Assembly: GCF_002846415.1 (NCBI RefSeq)
Contig: NZ_PJMX01000001.1
Span: 7,192,001-7,256,000, forward strand
DNA length: 64,000 nucleotides
Source: Streptomyces sp. TLI_146
GTDB lineage: Bacteria; Actinomycetota; Actinomycetes; Streptomycetales; Streptomycetaceae
Direction: 5' to 3'
The notes under the pieces were generated by a model. It searched no databases. It saw only the letters and a list, made by a program, of their open reading frames with translations, and was not told the origin of the DNA. Shown here piece after piece: positions 34,445 to 43,889 of the stretch. Made by a program: the position numbers and the translations under genes. Each line of letters starts with the position of its first letter. The first letter of the stretch is position 1.

Positions 34445-35479
34445 ATGAACCGCCGCACGCCCCAGCTGCCGTCCTGGCTGCCGATCGACCCGTTCATCAT
34501 GACGCTGATCGGCACGGTCGCCCTGGCGGCGCTGCTCCCGGTCTCCGGCGGCGCCGCGCGGGTGGCGAGCGGCGCGTCGACCGGGGCCGTCTCCCTGCTC
34601 TTCCTCCTGTACGGGGCCCGGCTCTCCACCCGGCAGGCGCTGGACGGGCTGCGCCACTGGCGGCTCCATGTGACGGTCCTGGCCTGCACGTTCGTGCTCT
34701 TCCCGGTGCTCGGGCTCGCCGCGCGCGCTCTGGTGCCGGTGGTGCTGACCCCGGACCTCTACCACGGCCTCCTGTTCCTGTGCCTGGTCCCGTCGACCAT
34801 CCAGTCCTCGATCGCGTTCACCTCGATCGCGCGCGGAAACGTGCCCGCGGCGATCTGCGCGGGCTCCTTCTCCAGCCTGGCGGGGATCTTCGTGACCCCG
34901 CTGCTCGCGGCGCTGCTGCTCGGCGGCGGCGCCGGAGGCGTCTCGGCGGACTCGGTGCTGAAGATCGCCCTCCAGCTCCTGGTCCCGTTCGCCTGCGGGC
35001 AGTTGCTGCGGCGCTGGGTGGGAGGTTTTCTCACCCGGCACCAGAAGGTGCTGGGCCTGGTGGACCGGGGCTCGATCCTGCTGGTCGTCTACACCGCGTT
35101 CAGCGAGGGCATGGTCCGGGGCATCTGGCACCAGGTGAGCCCGGCCCGCCTGGGCGCGCTGCTCGGGGTCGAGGCGGTGCTGCTCGCCGCGATGCTCGCG
35201 CTGAGCTGGTACGGGGCGAAGCGGCTCGGGTTCGGTCGGGGCGACCGGATCGCGATCCAGTTCGCCGGGTCCAAGAAGAGCCTCGCGGCCGGACTGCCCA
35301 TGGCCGGCGTCCTGTTCGGCGCCGACGCGGCGCTCGCGGTGCTGCCGCTGATGCTCTTCCACCAGATGCAGCTGATGGTCTGCGCGGTGCTCGCCAGACG
35401 GCGGGCGCGCGACCCGCTGGAGGAGTCCGGCCCGGTCGCCCGGGGCGCGGCGGCGCCCGTCCTCACGCGGCGCCGGTGA
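34445..35479 (+). CDS. SBF-family (bile acid:sodium symporter-like) transporter
   Basis: The 344-residue protein has about nine or ten hydrophobic helices, including LLFLLYGARLSTRQALDGL, FLCLVPSTIQSSIAF and GSKKSLAAGLPMAGVLF. These are the two crossover motifs of the SBF/YfeH family. The substrate may be an organic anion or keto acid. ATG 34445 follows GGAG. Its 3' end overlaps the convergent quinone reductase by 17 bp. Confidence 0.88.
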   Translation: MNRRTPQLPSWLPIDPFIMTLIGTVALAALLPVSGGAARVASGASTGAVSLLFLLYGARLSTRQALDGLRHWRLHVTVLACTFVLFPVLGLAARALVPVVLTPDLYHGLLFLCLVPSTIQSSIAFTSIARGNVPAAICAGSFSSLAGIFVTPLLAALLLGGGAGGVSADSVLKIALQLLVPFACGQLLRRWVGGFLTRHQKVLGLVDRGSILLVVYTAFSEGMVRGIWHQVSPARLGALLGVEAVLLAAMLALSWYGAKRLGFGRGDRIAIQFAGSKKSLAAGLPMAGVLFGADAALAVLPLMLFHQMQLMVCAVLARRRARDPLEESGPVARGAAAPVLTRRR

Positions 35480-36395
35480 CGAGCACCACCTTGCCCAGGT
35501 TGCGCCGCGAGTCGATCAGTTCGTGCGCGCGGGCGGCCTCCTCCAGCGGCAGTTCGGCGTGGACGGCCGCGCGCAGCGCGCCGCCGCGGTGCAGCTCCCA
35601 CAGCTCGTCGCGCCAGGCCGCGTACAGCTCCGGCTTGCCGCGGGCGATCAGCGCCATCTGGAAGGCGATCACCGACTTGCCGCCGACCAGCAGGTCGTAG
35701 ACCTCGACGGTGCCGCCGCCGGAGCTGAAGGCGACCAGCCGCCCGCCGGGCGCCAGCGCCTTCACCGCGGGCTTGAGCAGCCCGCCGCCGACGCCGTCGA
35801 GGACGACGTCGACCGGCTCGCCCCAGGACTCGTCGCCGTAGAGCACGACCTCCTCGGCGCCCATCTCCCGTACGAAATCGGCCTTCTCGGCCGAGCTCAC
35901 GGCCGCGACCACCCGGCTCGCGCCGCCCGCCCTGGCCAGTTGGAGCGCGATCTGCCCGACCGCGCTGGCCGCCGCCGTCACCAGGACCGACTCGCCCGGC
36001 CGCGGCCGCGCCGATTCGTAGGCGCCGCGCGCCACCAGCCCGCTGCGGACGAGCGCGACCGCCTCGACGCAGGAGGCGTGGTCGGGGATGCGGGAGGTCA
36101 TGGCCTCGTGGAGGACGGCCAGTTCGGCGTACCCGTGCGAGAAGCAGAGCCCTGTCACGCGGTCGCCCGGGGAGAAGGCGGTGACGCCCTCGCCGACCTC
36201 GACGACCGTTCCCGCGACCTCGCCGCCGAGCGGGAACGGCTCCTTGCCCTCGCGCACCTTGCGTACGACGGGGAGGGTGACGCCGATCGCGTCGGCGCGG
36301 ATCAGCAGTTCGCCGGGGCCGGGCGCGGGGGCCTCGACGTCCTCGGTGAACAGGACCTCGGGGCCGCCGTTGACCTCGAAGCGAACACGGCGCAT
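35463..36395 (-). CDS. Zinc-independent quinone oxidoreductase (MDR family)
   Basis: The 310-residue protein has the GroES-like N-terminus (EVNGGPEVLF, GELLIRADAIGVT), then a Rossmann domain with SVLVTAAASAVGQIALQLARAGGASRVVAAVSS. It lacks the zinc Cys/His set of alcohol dehydrogenases and so resembles NADPH:quinone reductases that detoxify quinones or enones. The gene is divergent from a MarR regulator, with two 17-bp palindromes in the gap. Confidence 0.9.
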   Translation of the reverse strand: MRRVRFEVNGGPEVLFTEDVEAPAPGPGELLIRADAIGVTLPVVRKVREGKEPFPLGGEVAGTVVEVGEGVTAFSPGDRVTGLCFSHGYAELAVLHEAMTSRIPDHASCVEAVALVRSGLVARGAYESARPRPGESVLVTAAASAVGQIALQLARAGGASRVVAAVSSAEKADFVREMGAEEVVLYGDESWGEPVDVVLDGVGGGLLKPAVKALAPGGRLVAFSSGGGTVEVYDLLVGGKSVIAFQMALIARGKPELYAAWRDELWELHRGGALRAAVHAELPLEEAARAHELIDSRRNLGKVVLVTGAA

Positions 36396-36423
36396 GGACT
36401 CTCCCGGGTGAGTGCGATGGATT

Positions 36424-36480
36424 CATTGGTGGTCCCAACGAGTTCAAACGATAGACCGGAAGTCATTGGGGAGTCCAATG
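36424..36480. promoter_or_regulatory. Paired MarR operator palindromes
   Basis: CATTGGTGGTCCCAACG (36424-36440) and CATTGGGGAGTCCAATG (36464-36480) are two copies of one 17-bp palindrome, starts exactly 40 bp apart, between the divergent quinone reductase and MarR genes. Confidence 0.7.
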
Positions 36481-36502
36481 GTTTCTGGGTAAGGTCGACA
36501 CC

Positions 36503-36958
36503 GTGACCGAACGCGCCGACTCCCTCCCCGCCCTCCAGCGCATCCAGGCCCTGCCCAGCTGGGTCCTCGGCCGGGCGGCCACCCGGGGCCGCGCCCTCGT
36601 GGCGGCGGCCATCGCGCACGAGGGCGCCAAGATGTGGCACCACGCCGTGCTGGCGGCCGTCTCCGAGTACGGGCCGCTCGCCCAGGCCGACCTCGGGCGC
36701 CGGATCTCGCTCGACCCCAAGGACCTGGTCGGCGTCCTCAACGACCTCCAGGCCGACGGATACGTCGTACGCGAGCCGGACCCCCGCGACCGCCGCAAGA
36801 ACGCGGTCACGGTCACCCCTCGGGGGGAGGCGATGCTGACGCGCTGCGCGGTGGCAGCCGAGCGGGCCAACGACGCACTCCTGGCACCGCTGGACGCGGC
36901 CGAACGCGAGCAGCTGATGGCGCTGCTGCGGCGGATCGGGGCGGAGGAGCTGGAGTAG
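36503..36958 (+). CDS. MarR-family regulator
   Basis: The 151-residue protein has the MarR winged helix: LAQADLGRRISLDPKDLVGVLNDLQADGYVVREPDPRDRRKN, with the wing DPRDRR. Starts at GTG 36503. It most likely represses the divergent quinone reductase and itself through the two palindromes, as MarR proteins that sense quinones or oxidants do. Confidence 0.9.
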   Translation: MTERADSLPALQRIQALPSWVLGRAATRGRALVAAAIAHEGAKMWHHAVLAAVSEYGPLAQADLGRRISLDPKDLVGVLNDLQADGYVVREPDPRDRRKNAVTVTPRGEAMLTRCAVAAERANDALLAPLDAAEREQLMALLRRIGAEELE

Positions 36959-37052
36959 GGCGACTGCCGCGAAGGGCGCCTTCGGCCGTCGCGGTGGCCG
37001 CAAGTGCCGCCCCCGGCCGCCTTCTTGATCATCGGGGCGGTAGCGTGCCGTC

Positions 37053-37592
37053 ATGACCGCACCTGACGCTCCGCTGGATCCCGCCCGTACCGCGCTCGTC
37101 CTCGTCGATCTGATGGACCGCATCACCGCGCTGCCGCTCGCACCCCGCTCGGGGGACGAAGTGGTCGCCACCGCCAAGGAGTTGGCGGCCCGCGCCCGCG
37201 CGGCGGGCGCCACCGTCGTACTCGTCCGCGTCGAGCGGCCGCACGTCGAGGTGCAGCCGCCCGGCAGCGACCTGGTGGCGGGACTCGCGGCGGAGGGCGA
37301 CCTGACCGTCGTCAAGCGGACCATCGGCGGCTTCCACGGCACCGGTCTGCACGAGCTGCTGTCCGAACGCGGTGTCACCACGCTCGTGTTCGGCGGCATC
37401 GCCACCAACCTCGGGGTCGAGTCCACCGCCCGCGCCGCCGCCGACCTCGGCTACGAGCTCGTCTTCGCCGAGGACGCCATGGCGGCGCTCACCGTGGACG
37501 AGCACCGGGCGGCGGTCGGCCTGAACTTCCCGCGTCTCGGCACCGTCCGGCCCGCCCCGGAGGTCGTCTTCGCGACGGCGCACGGCGTGTAG
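37053..37592 (+). CDS. Isochorismatase-fold hydrolase lacking the usual Cys
   Basis: The 179-residue protein has the fold of the cysteine hydrolase superfamily: ALVLVDLMD with the Asp, VVKRTIGGFHGTGL with the Lys, and VFGGIATNLGVESTARAAADLGY. The position of the catalytic Cys (normally ATNxCVE) is Gly, as in a few isochorismatase-type members such as PhzD. It could hydrolyse a vinyl ether or have lost amidase activity. ATG 37053. It ends 19 bp before the convergent fdhD gene. Confidence 0.85.
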   Translation: MTAPDAPLDPARTALVLVDLMDRITALPLAPRSGDEVVATAKELAARARAAGATVVLVRVERPHVEVQPPGSDLVAGLAAEGDLTVVKRTIGGFHGTGLHELLSERGVTTLVFGGIATNLGVESTARAAADLGYELVFAEDAMAALTVDEHRAAVGLNFPRLGTVRPAPEVVFATAHGV

Positions 37593-37611
37593 GACGCCGG
37601 CGGCGGGCCCG

Positions 37612-38460
37612 TCAGCCCTGGGTGGCCGGAGCCTCCAGGGCGACGCGGTGCTCGCCCGCGTACACGTTCATGGAGGCGCCCCGCAGGAAGCCGACCAGGG
37701 TCAGGCCGGTCTCGGCGGCCAGGTCGACGGCGAGCGACGAGGGCGCCGAGACGGCGGCGAGCAGCGGGATCCCGGCCATCACGGCCTTCTGGGCCAGCTC
37801 GAACGAGGCCCGCCCCGAGACCAGGAGCACCGCCCGCGACAGCGGCAGCCGCCCGTCCTGCAGAGCCCGCCCCACCAGCTTGTCCACCGCGTTGTGCCGC
37901 CCCACGTCCTCCCGTACGTCGAGGAGCTCGCCCTCCTCCGAGAAGAGCGCGGCCGCGTGCAGACCCCCGGTCCGGTCGAAGACGCGCTGGGCGGCCCGCA
38001 GCCGGTCCGGGAGGCTCGCGAGCAGCTCGGGGGTGACGCGGACCGGGGGAGCGTCGGCGATCGGGAAGCGCGCCTGCGTACGGACGGCGTCCAGGCTGGC
38101 CTTGCCGCACAGACCGCACGACGACGTGGTGTAGACGTTGCGCTCCAGCGTGATGTCGGGGACCTCGACGCCGGGGGAGAGCTTCACGTCCACCACGTTG
38201 TAGGTGTTGACGCCCTCGGCGGTCGCCCCGGCGCAGTAGACGATCGACTGCACCTCGTCGGCCGCCGCGATCACGCCCTCGCTGACCAGGAACCCCGCCG
38301 CCAGCGCGAAGTCGTCGCCCGGGGTGCGCATGGTGATGGCGAGCGGTCTGCCGTTCAGCCGGATCTCCAGTGGCTCCTCGGCCACCAGCGTGTCCGGCCG
38401 GGCGGAGACCGCCCCGTCCCGGATGCGGATGACGCGGCGGCGCTCGGTGACCCGTCCCAT
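37612..38460 (-). CDS. fdhD: FdhD, formate dehydrogenase accessory sulfurtransferase
   Basis: The 282-residue protein has the family loop NVYTTSSCGLCGKASLDAV with two cysteines (CGLC) for persulfide transfer to the molybdenum cofactor, plus LLDVREDVGRHNAVDKLVG and VLLVSGRASFELAQKAVMAGI. It activates formate dehydrogenase; no fdh genes lie in the window. ATG at 38460 chosen over longer frames because the protein begins MGRVTERRRVIRIRDG as in the family. Confidence 0.93.
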   Translation of the reverse strand: MGRVTERRRVIRIRDGAVSARPDTLVAEEPLEIRLNGRPLAITMRTPGDDFALAAGFLVSEGVIAAADEVQSIVYCAGATAEGVNTYNVVDVKLSPGVEVPDITLERNVYTTSSCGLCGKASLDAVRTQARFPIADAPPVRVTPELLASLPDRLRAAQRVFDRTGGLHAAALFSEEGELLDVREDVGRHNAVDKLVGRALQDGRLPLSRAVLLVSGRASFELAQKAVMAGIPLLAAVSAPSSLAVDLAAETGLTLVGFLRGASMNVYAGEHRVALEAPATQG

Positions 38461-38741
38461 CTCAATTCCCGATTCTGTACGTGCCGGAAGCCGGAGCGGC
38501 CCTTGGTGCGAGATGCCGTGGGCCACCTGGCGATCGTGCGGCGAGGTGACCTCGACGATCTCATTGTCCTGCACGCGCAGAGTGAGGCTTCCGCGGGCGC
38601 CGCGGTGCGCGCGGGACGCACGGGAGCTGACACAAGGCTCCAAAGGCACGCCGGGAAGCCTGTTGGATCTCTTGCCCCTGTACCGGTCGGTAGCCACGAA
38701 GACTGGATGGCTCCTGATGTCCTACGAGGGGAAACCGCGGC

Positions 38742-39689
38742 ATGACCGGCATGCGAGGTTCACGCGTCGTCGCGCTCGGGCACTACCAGCCCGCCAAGGT
38801 GCTCACCAACGACGAGCTCGCCGCCATGGTCGAGACCAGCGACGAGTGGATCAGCAGCCGGGTCGGCATCCGCACCCGCCACGTCGCCGGGCCCGACGAA
38901 CCCGTCGACGAGCTGGCCGCGCACGCCGGCGCCAAGGCGCTGGCCGCCGCCGGGCTGACCCCCGCCGACATCGACCTGGTCCTGGTCGCCACCTCCACCG
39001 CGATCGACCGCTCCCCGAACACCGCGGCCCGGGTCGCCGCCCGCCTCGGCATGGGCTCGCCCGCCGTCATGGACCTCAACGTGGTCTGCGCGGGCTTCAC
39101 ACACGCCCTGGCCACCGCCGACCACGCCGTCCGGGCCGGCTCGTCCACCCGGGCCCTGGTCATCGGCGCCGACAAGATGACCGGGGTGACCGACTGGACC
39201 GACCGCACCACGTGCGTCCTGGTCGGCGACGGCGCGGGCGCCGCCGTGGTGGAGGCCGCGGACGAGGAGCTGATCGGCCCGGTCCTGTGGGGCTCGGTCC
39301 CCGAGATGGGCCACGCCGTACGCATCGAGGGCACCCCGCCCGTCTTCGCGCAGGAGGGCCAGGCCGTCTACCGCTGGGCCACCACCCAGCTGCCGCCGAT
39401 CGCCCGCCGGGTGTGCGAGCGCGCCGGGGTGACCCCCGAGGAGCTGGCCGCCGTCGTCCTGCACCAGGCCAACCTCCGCATCATCGAGCCGGTGGCCCGC
39501 AAGATCGGCGCGGTGAACGCGGTGATCGCCCGCGATGTGGTCGACTCCGGCAACACCTCGGCCGCCAGCATCCCGATGGCCCTGTCCAAACTGGTGGAAC
39601 GCGGCGAGATCCGCACCGGCGACCCGGTCCTGCTCTTCGGCTTCGGCGGCAACCTGTCGTACGCGGGACAGGTCGTCCGCTGCCCGTGA
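38742..39689 (+). CDS. Ketoacyl-ACP synthase III (FabH-like), stand-alone
   Basis: The 315-residue protein has the KAS III triad Cys116 (LNVVCAGF), His241 (VVLHQANLR) and Asn271 (DSGNTSAAS), and start region GSRVVALGHYQPAKVLTNDEL. It condenses an acyl-CoA with malonyl-ACP. There is no ACP, KAS II or FAS gene nearby, so it may be a paralogue for a special starter unit or ester synthesis. An internal ATG three codons on is possible. Confidence 0.9.
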   Translation: MTGMRGSRVVALGHYQPAKVLTNDELAAMVETSDEWISSRVGIRTRHVAGPDEPVDELAAHAGAKALAAAGLTPADIDLVLVATSTAIDRSPNTAARVAARLGMGSPAVMDLNVVCAGFTHALATADHAVRAGSSTRALVIGADKMTGVTDWTDRTTCVLVGDGAGAAVVEAADEELIGPVLWGSVPEMGHAVRIEGTPPVFAQEGQAVYRWATTQLPPIARRVCERAGVTPEELAAVVLHQANLRIIEPVARKIGAVNAVIARDVVDSGNTSAASIPMALSKLVERGEIRTGDPVLLFGFGGNLSYAGQVVRCP

Positions 39690-39915
39690 CGGAACCCGGC
39701 GGCGAGTGGGACCGCTGAAACGCGCGTGACCGGACGCCGGGACCGGGGGTTCTCCGCGCCCCAACAGCCCCCGGCCTCAAGTGATGTCACTCATAATTGA
39801 CCGTGGGTGCGTATCGCGGCAGGTCCCCGAGTCACTAACGTCGCCGTACGGCCGCCCGGTGCGAGGGCGGCCAGCGCCACCTCCTGCCCCGCCCTAGTTG
39901 AGCGGAGACCCACAG

Positions 39916-41451
39916 ATGGCACCCACCCTCATCCTCAAGCCCGGCACCGCCTGGGCCGATGCCTGGCAGCGCTGCCGGGCGATCGCCCCCGAGGCGTTCC
40001 GGGACGACCGCGTCCTCAACCTCTGGGGCGGCCAGTGGCGGCCCGACGGACGCGCCCTGCCGGCCGCCAGCCCGATCGACGGCAGCCCCATCGCGGGCCC
40101 GCCGCGACTGGACGCGCCCACCGCCCAACAGGCGGTCCGCGCCTCCCTGGACCAGCACCGCGCCTGGCGGCACACCCCGCTGCCCGAGCGCCGTGCCCGC
40201 GTCGGAGCCACCCTCGACGCGCTCACCGAACACCGCGAACTCCTCGCCCTGCTCCTCGTCTGGGAGATAGGCAAGCCCTGGAAGCTGGCCCAGGCCGACG
40301 TGGACCGGGCCATCGACGGAGTCCGCTGGTACGTGGAGAACATCGACGCGATGCTGGAGGGCCGCACCCCGCTCGACGGCCCCGTCTCCAACATCGCCAG
40401 CTGGAACTATCCGATGAGCGTGCTCGTTCACGCGATGCTGGTACAGGCACTGGCGGGCAACGCGGTCATCGCCAAGACCCCGACCGACGGCGGCCTTTCC
40501 TGCCTCACCCTGGCCAGTGCGCTGGCCGCGCGCGAGGGCATCCCCGTCACCCTCGTCAGCGGCAGCGGCGGCGAGCTCTCCGAGGCCCTGGTGCGCTCGC
40601 CGGAGATCGGCTGTGTGTCGTTCGTGGGCGGCCGCGACACCGGCGCGCGCATCGCCACGGCCGTCACCGACATCGGCAAGCGGCACATCCTGGAACAGGA
40701 AGGACTCAACACCTGGGGAATCTGGAACTACTCGGACTGGGACGCGCTGTCCGCCGTCATCCCGAAGCTGTACGACTACGGCAAGCAGCGGTGCACCGCG
40801 TATCCGAGGTTCGTCGTGCAGCGCGCGCTCTTCGACCGGTTCCTCGCCGCGTACCTCCCGGCGGTCCACACCGTCCGCACGGGCCACCCCCTCGCGGTCG
40901 AGCATCCCGAAGACGCCCTGCCCGGGCTGGACTTCGGGCCGCTGATCAACGCGGCGAAGGCGAAGGAGCTGGACGACCAGGTCGCCGAGGCGATCGACCG
41001 GGGCGCCGTCCCGCTGCACCGGGGCAGCCTCGCCGACGGCCGGTTCCTGCCGGGCCAGGACACCAGCGCGTATCTGCCGCCGGTGACCCTGCTCAACCCG
41101 CCGTCGTCCTCACCGCTGTTCCACGCGGAGCCGTTCGGCCCGGTCGACACCATCGTCCTGGTCGACACGGAGGCGGAGCTCCTGGCCGCCATGAACGCGT
41201 CGAACGGGGCGCTGGTCGCCAGCCTGTCGACCGACGACCCCGAGACGTACGCGCGCCTGGCGCCGCAGATCCGGGCGTTCAAGGTCGGCCGGGGCAAGCC
41301 GCGTTCGCGCGGCGACCGCGAGGAGCTGTTCGGCGGCTACGGCGCCTCGTGGCGCGGCGCCTTCGTCGGCGGCGAGCTCCTGGTGCGGGCGGTGACCGAG
41401 GGTCCGGCGGGGGAGCGGCTGCCGGGGAACTTCCCGGAGTCGTACGCGTAG
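39916..41451 (+). CDS. Aldehyde dehydrogenase family protein
   Basis: The 511-residue protein has the cofactor-binding SWNYPMSVLVHAMLVQALAGNAVIAKTP in parts, the catalytic Glu region LEQEGLN (Glu260) and catalytic Cys293 (YGKQRCTAYPRFVV). The motifs are divergent from the classic LELGGK. Sequence around the Cys resembles phenylacetaldehyde or succinate-semialdehyde-like members. The substrate is not clear. ATG at 39916 is inside a slightly longer frame that begins with TTG. Confidence 0.87.
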   Translation: MAPTLILKPGTAWADAWQRCRAIAPEAFRDDRVLNLWGGQWRPDGRALPAASPIDGSPIAGPPRLDAPTAQQAVRASLDQHRAWRHTPLPERRARVGATLDALTEHRELLALLLVWEIGKPWKLAQADVDRAIDGVRWYVENIDAMLEGRTPLDGPVSNIASWNYPMSVLVHAMLVQALAGNAVIAKTPTDGGLSCLTLASALAAREGIPVTLVSGSGGELSEALVRSPEIGCVSFVGGRDTGARIATAVTDIGKRHILEQEGLNTWGIWNYSDWDALSAVIPKLYDYGKQRCTAYPRFVVQRALFDRFLAAYLPAVHTVRTGHPLAVEHPEDALPGLDFGPLINAAKAKELDDQVAEAIDRGAVPLHRGSLADGRFLPGQDTSAYLPPVTLLNPPSSSPLFHAEPFGPVDTIVLVDTEAELLAAMNASNGALVASLSTDDPETYARLAPQIRAFKVGRGKPRSRGDREELFGGYGASWRGAFVGGELLVRAVTEGPAGERLPGNFPESYA

Positions 41452-41603
41452 GAGGCGTCGGCCTCCCGGGTACGCGGACGGCCGGCCGGAGCCGGGGTGC
41501 TGCCCCGGCCCCGGCCTGCCGGAGCGAGGGCGTTCCCGCACGCGTACGGGGAAACCGGCACGGAAAAATCGGCCCGTATACGGGGGCTGGGGATACCGAA
41601 GGC

Positions 41604-42059
41604 CTACGCGCCGCGCTGGCGCAGGGCGGCGAGGGCACGGTCGGCGTGGACGCTCATCCGGATCTCGCTCTTGACGACCTCCAGCACCCGCAGGTCGGTG
41701 TCGATGACGAAGGTGACGCGCTTGGTCGGGGCGATGCTGAACCCGCGCTTGACGCCGAACAGCTCCCGTACGGTGCCGTCCGGGTCCGAGAGCAGCGGAT
41801 AGCCGAAGGAGTGCTTCTGCGCGAACTCCGCCTGCCGCTCCACCGCGTCGGCGCTGATGCCGACCGGCTGGGCCCCGAGCGCCCGGAACTCCCCGGCGAT
41901 GTCGCGGAAGTGGCAGGCCTCGGCGGTGCAGCCGGGGGTGAAGGCGGCCGGGTAGAAGAAGAGCACCACCGGGCCCTGGGCCACCAGCTCGGAGAGGGTA
42001 CGCGGGGTGCCCGTCTCGTCGGGGAGCTTGAAGTCGTCGACCTTGTCGCCAATTCTCAT
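41604..42059 (-). CDS. Peroxiredoxin (Bcp/AhpE-like)
   Basis: The 151-residue protein has the motif FYPAAFTPGCTAEACHFRD, with peroxidatic Cys44 and nearby Cys49 as probable resolving residue, and GISADAVERQAEFAQKHSFGYPLLSD. It reduces organic or hydrogen peroxide. ATG at 42059; a longer open frame upstream is a shadow. Confidence 0.92.
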   Translation of the reverse strand: MRIGDKVDDFKLPDETGTPRTLSELVAQGPVVLFFYPAAFTPGCTAEACHFRDIAGEFRALGAQPVGISADAVERQAEFAQKHSFGYPLLSDPDGTVRELFGVKRGFSIAPTKRVTFVIDTDLRVLEVVKSEIRMSVHADRALAALRQRGA

Positions 42060-42204
42060 GGGCGCAGTCAACCACTGGCGGCGGGGAGGGCGGGGCCCGG
42101 GGCGCACGGGCGCAGCGGACTGTCGTCGCATTCCCACCTGCCCCGCGACGCCTGGCACGGGCAGGGCCGCCCTCGGGGCGACGACGGGAATGTGACGCCG
42201 AGCC

Positions 42205-43512
42205 CTAGCCGATCCCCTGCCGGTCCGCCTCCAGTGCGAACGAGCGCTCGGCCGCCTCCGGAACGGCTCGTTCCACGGCTTGGACGAGCAGGGCGCGGTG
42301 CCGCAGCAGCGGCGGGCGCCGCTGCTCGGGAGCGAGCCGCAGCAGTTCGTCCAGGGCCGCCACGAGCCGCCGGGTGACCTGCGGGCTGCCGACGGAGTAG
42401 ATACGGATCTCGGCGAAGCCCAGGTCGACGAGGTCCTCCCAGGAGGGGACGGGCTGCACCAGCCGTACGGCACCCTGGCGGTCACGGTGTCCCACCGCGC
42501 CGAGCGGCCGGTGGGCGAGCTCGGCGAGCAGCTGCACGATCCGGTCGAGGCACTGCACGGCCGTCGTCGGATCGTTCACGGCGGGGGAGAGGGCCCGCAG
42601 CGCGATGTCGCAGAGCTGCCGCAGCCCGAACCCGAGGTCCTGGTGGAACGTGCGCTCCACCCCCACCGACACGGTGTACCCGAGCGCGCCGCGCGACGGC
42701 GCCCGCCCGCCGTGCACCGCGAGCACGGGCGTGCCGGGCACCACGAAGTCCCCGATCCTGGGGATCAGCCGCAGCACGACGCCCTGGCGCCGGGCCGCGC
42801 GCACGAGCCGCGCGATGTTCACGTCCCGCAGCACCCCGGCGCGCCCGCTGTGCCCGATCTGCCCGCTCTCCGCCGCCGGCGGCTCGTCGCCCATCCGTCC
42901 CCGCGGCATCTTGTGCACCACCCGGAACGCCTCGGTGGTGATCCGGTCGACGACGTGCCCGACGCGCATCAGCCGCAGCGTGGCGTTCACGTACGCGATG
43001 AAGAGCAGCAGACTCAGCGTGACCATGGCGATCGTGAGCAGGCTCTGGGTGAAGGGCACGCTGTCGACGATCTTGGGATCGGTCTCCCCGCTGTACGAGG
43101 TGAGGACGAGCAGCGACAGGGCGAAGGTCGCCAGGAAGACGGCGAAGGTCAGCTTGGTGATCCGGGACCGTACGAAGATCCGCACCACACGTGGGGTGAA
43201 CTGCCCGCTCGCCATCTGCACGGCGACCAGCGAGATGCTGAAGACGACACCGATGAAGGTCATCATCGCCGAGCTGACCGTGGTGATCACGGTCTTCAGA
43301 TCGTCGACGATCCCGATGAGATCGCTGACAGCGTCGTACTCCCGCTGCCGCTGGAGCTCCTGGACGATCGCCGTGTCCAGCCAGAACGCCAGTTGCCACA
43401 GCACGCACACCAGCGCCAGCGCCGCGCTCGGCGCGAACCAGAAGGTGTCCCGCAGATGCTCCCGCAGCGGCGACAGCATCCGGGGCCGCCGATAACGCTC
43501 GCCGTTGCCCAC
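42205..43512 (-). CDS. DUF2254 family membrane protein
   Basis: The 435-residue protein has four transmembrane helices (about 24-45, 72-100, 122-142 and 152-174) and a cytosolic C-terminal domain, with motifs TVSSAMMTFIGVVFSISLVAVQMASGQF and ALSPAVNDPTTAVQCLDRI as in DUF2254. The function of the family is unknown. GTG start at 43512. Confidence 0.88.
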   Translation of the reverse strand: MGNGERYRRPRMLSPLREHLRDTFWFAPSAALALVCVLWQLAFWLDTAIVQELQRQREYDAVSDLIGIVDDLKTVITTVSSAMMTFIGVVFSISLVAVQMASGQFTPRVVRIFVRSRITKLTFAVFLATFALSLLVLTSYSGETDPKIVDSVPFTQSLLTIAMVTLSLLLFIAYVNATLRLMRVGHVVDRITTEAFRVVHKMPRGRMGDEPPAAESGQIGHSGRAGVLRDVNIARLVRAARRQGVVLRLIPRIGDFVVPGTPVLAVHGGRAPSRGALGYTVSVGVERTFHQDLGFGLRQLCDIALRALSPAVNDPTTAVQCLDRIVQLLAELAHRPLGAVGHRDRQGAVRLVQPVPSWEDLVDLGFAEIRIYSVGSPQVTRRLVAALDELLRLAPEQRRPPLLRHRALLVQAVERAVPEAAERSFALEADRQGIG

Positions 43513-43732
43513 ACCCCGAGGCTAGGGCCCGCGCCCCGCACGACCTGCGCCCCACGCCCGGCGAGCCCACCGCCGTACCCACATGGTGGCGCGGACGCGC
43601 CCTCTGCGACTTTCACGCTGGGTGCGCGCACGGCCACCCTCGGCCCCCACCCCGGCGATCCATGGCCGAAGAGCCCGAACGTCACCCATGCCAAGGCCCG
43701 GCGATCGCCTGACCACGCAATATGCGGGTGAA

Positions 43733-43762
43733 CACCACCTCAAACCCCTGGTAGAGTTATCT
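43733..43762 (+). promoter_or_regulatory. Candidate tRNA-Leu promoter
   Basis: GTGAAC and TAGAGT are separated by about 18 bp in the AT-richer stretch before the tRNA gene. A weak but plausible vegetative promoter. Confidence 0.35.
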
Positions 43763-43801
43763 CTGTCGCCGCGGGGGAAAAGCCCGCGAGACACACACCT
43801 G

Positions 43802-43889
43802 GTCCGGGTGGCGGAATGGCAGACGCGCTAGCTTGAGGTGCTAGTGCCCTTTATCGGGCGTGGGGGTTCAAGTCCCCCCTCGGACACCA
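43802..43889 (+). tRNA. tRNA-Leu (GAG)
   Basis: The acceptor arms GTCCGGG and CTCGGAC pair over 7 bp. The anticodon stem-loop GCTAGC TTGAGGT GCTAGT has anticodon GAG. A long variable arm (GCCC TTTATC GGGC) marks it class II, the T arm is GGGGGTTCAAGTCCCCC, and CCA is encoded. A mobile element is joined to its 3' end, which remains intact. Confidence 0.95.

Noticed and set aside
38742..39689. Part of a polyketide cluster
   Set aside because: No ketosynthase, acyltransferase or ACP genes within the window around it.
41452..41603. Small gene after the aldehyde dehydrogenase
   Set aside because: Only shadow frames; no start with ribosome site and no motif.
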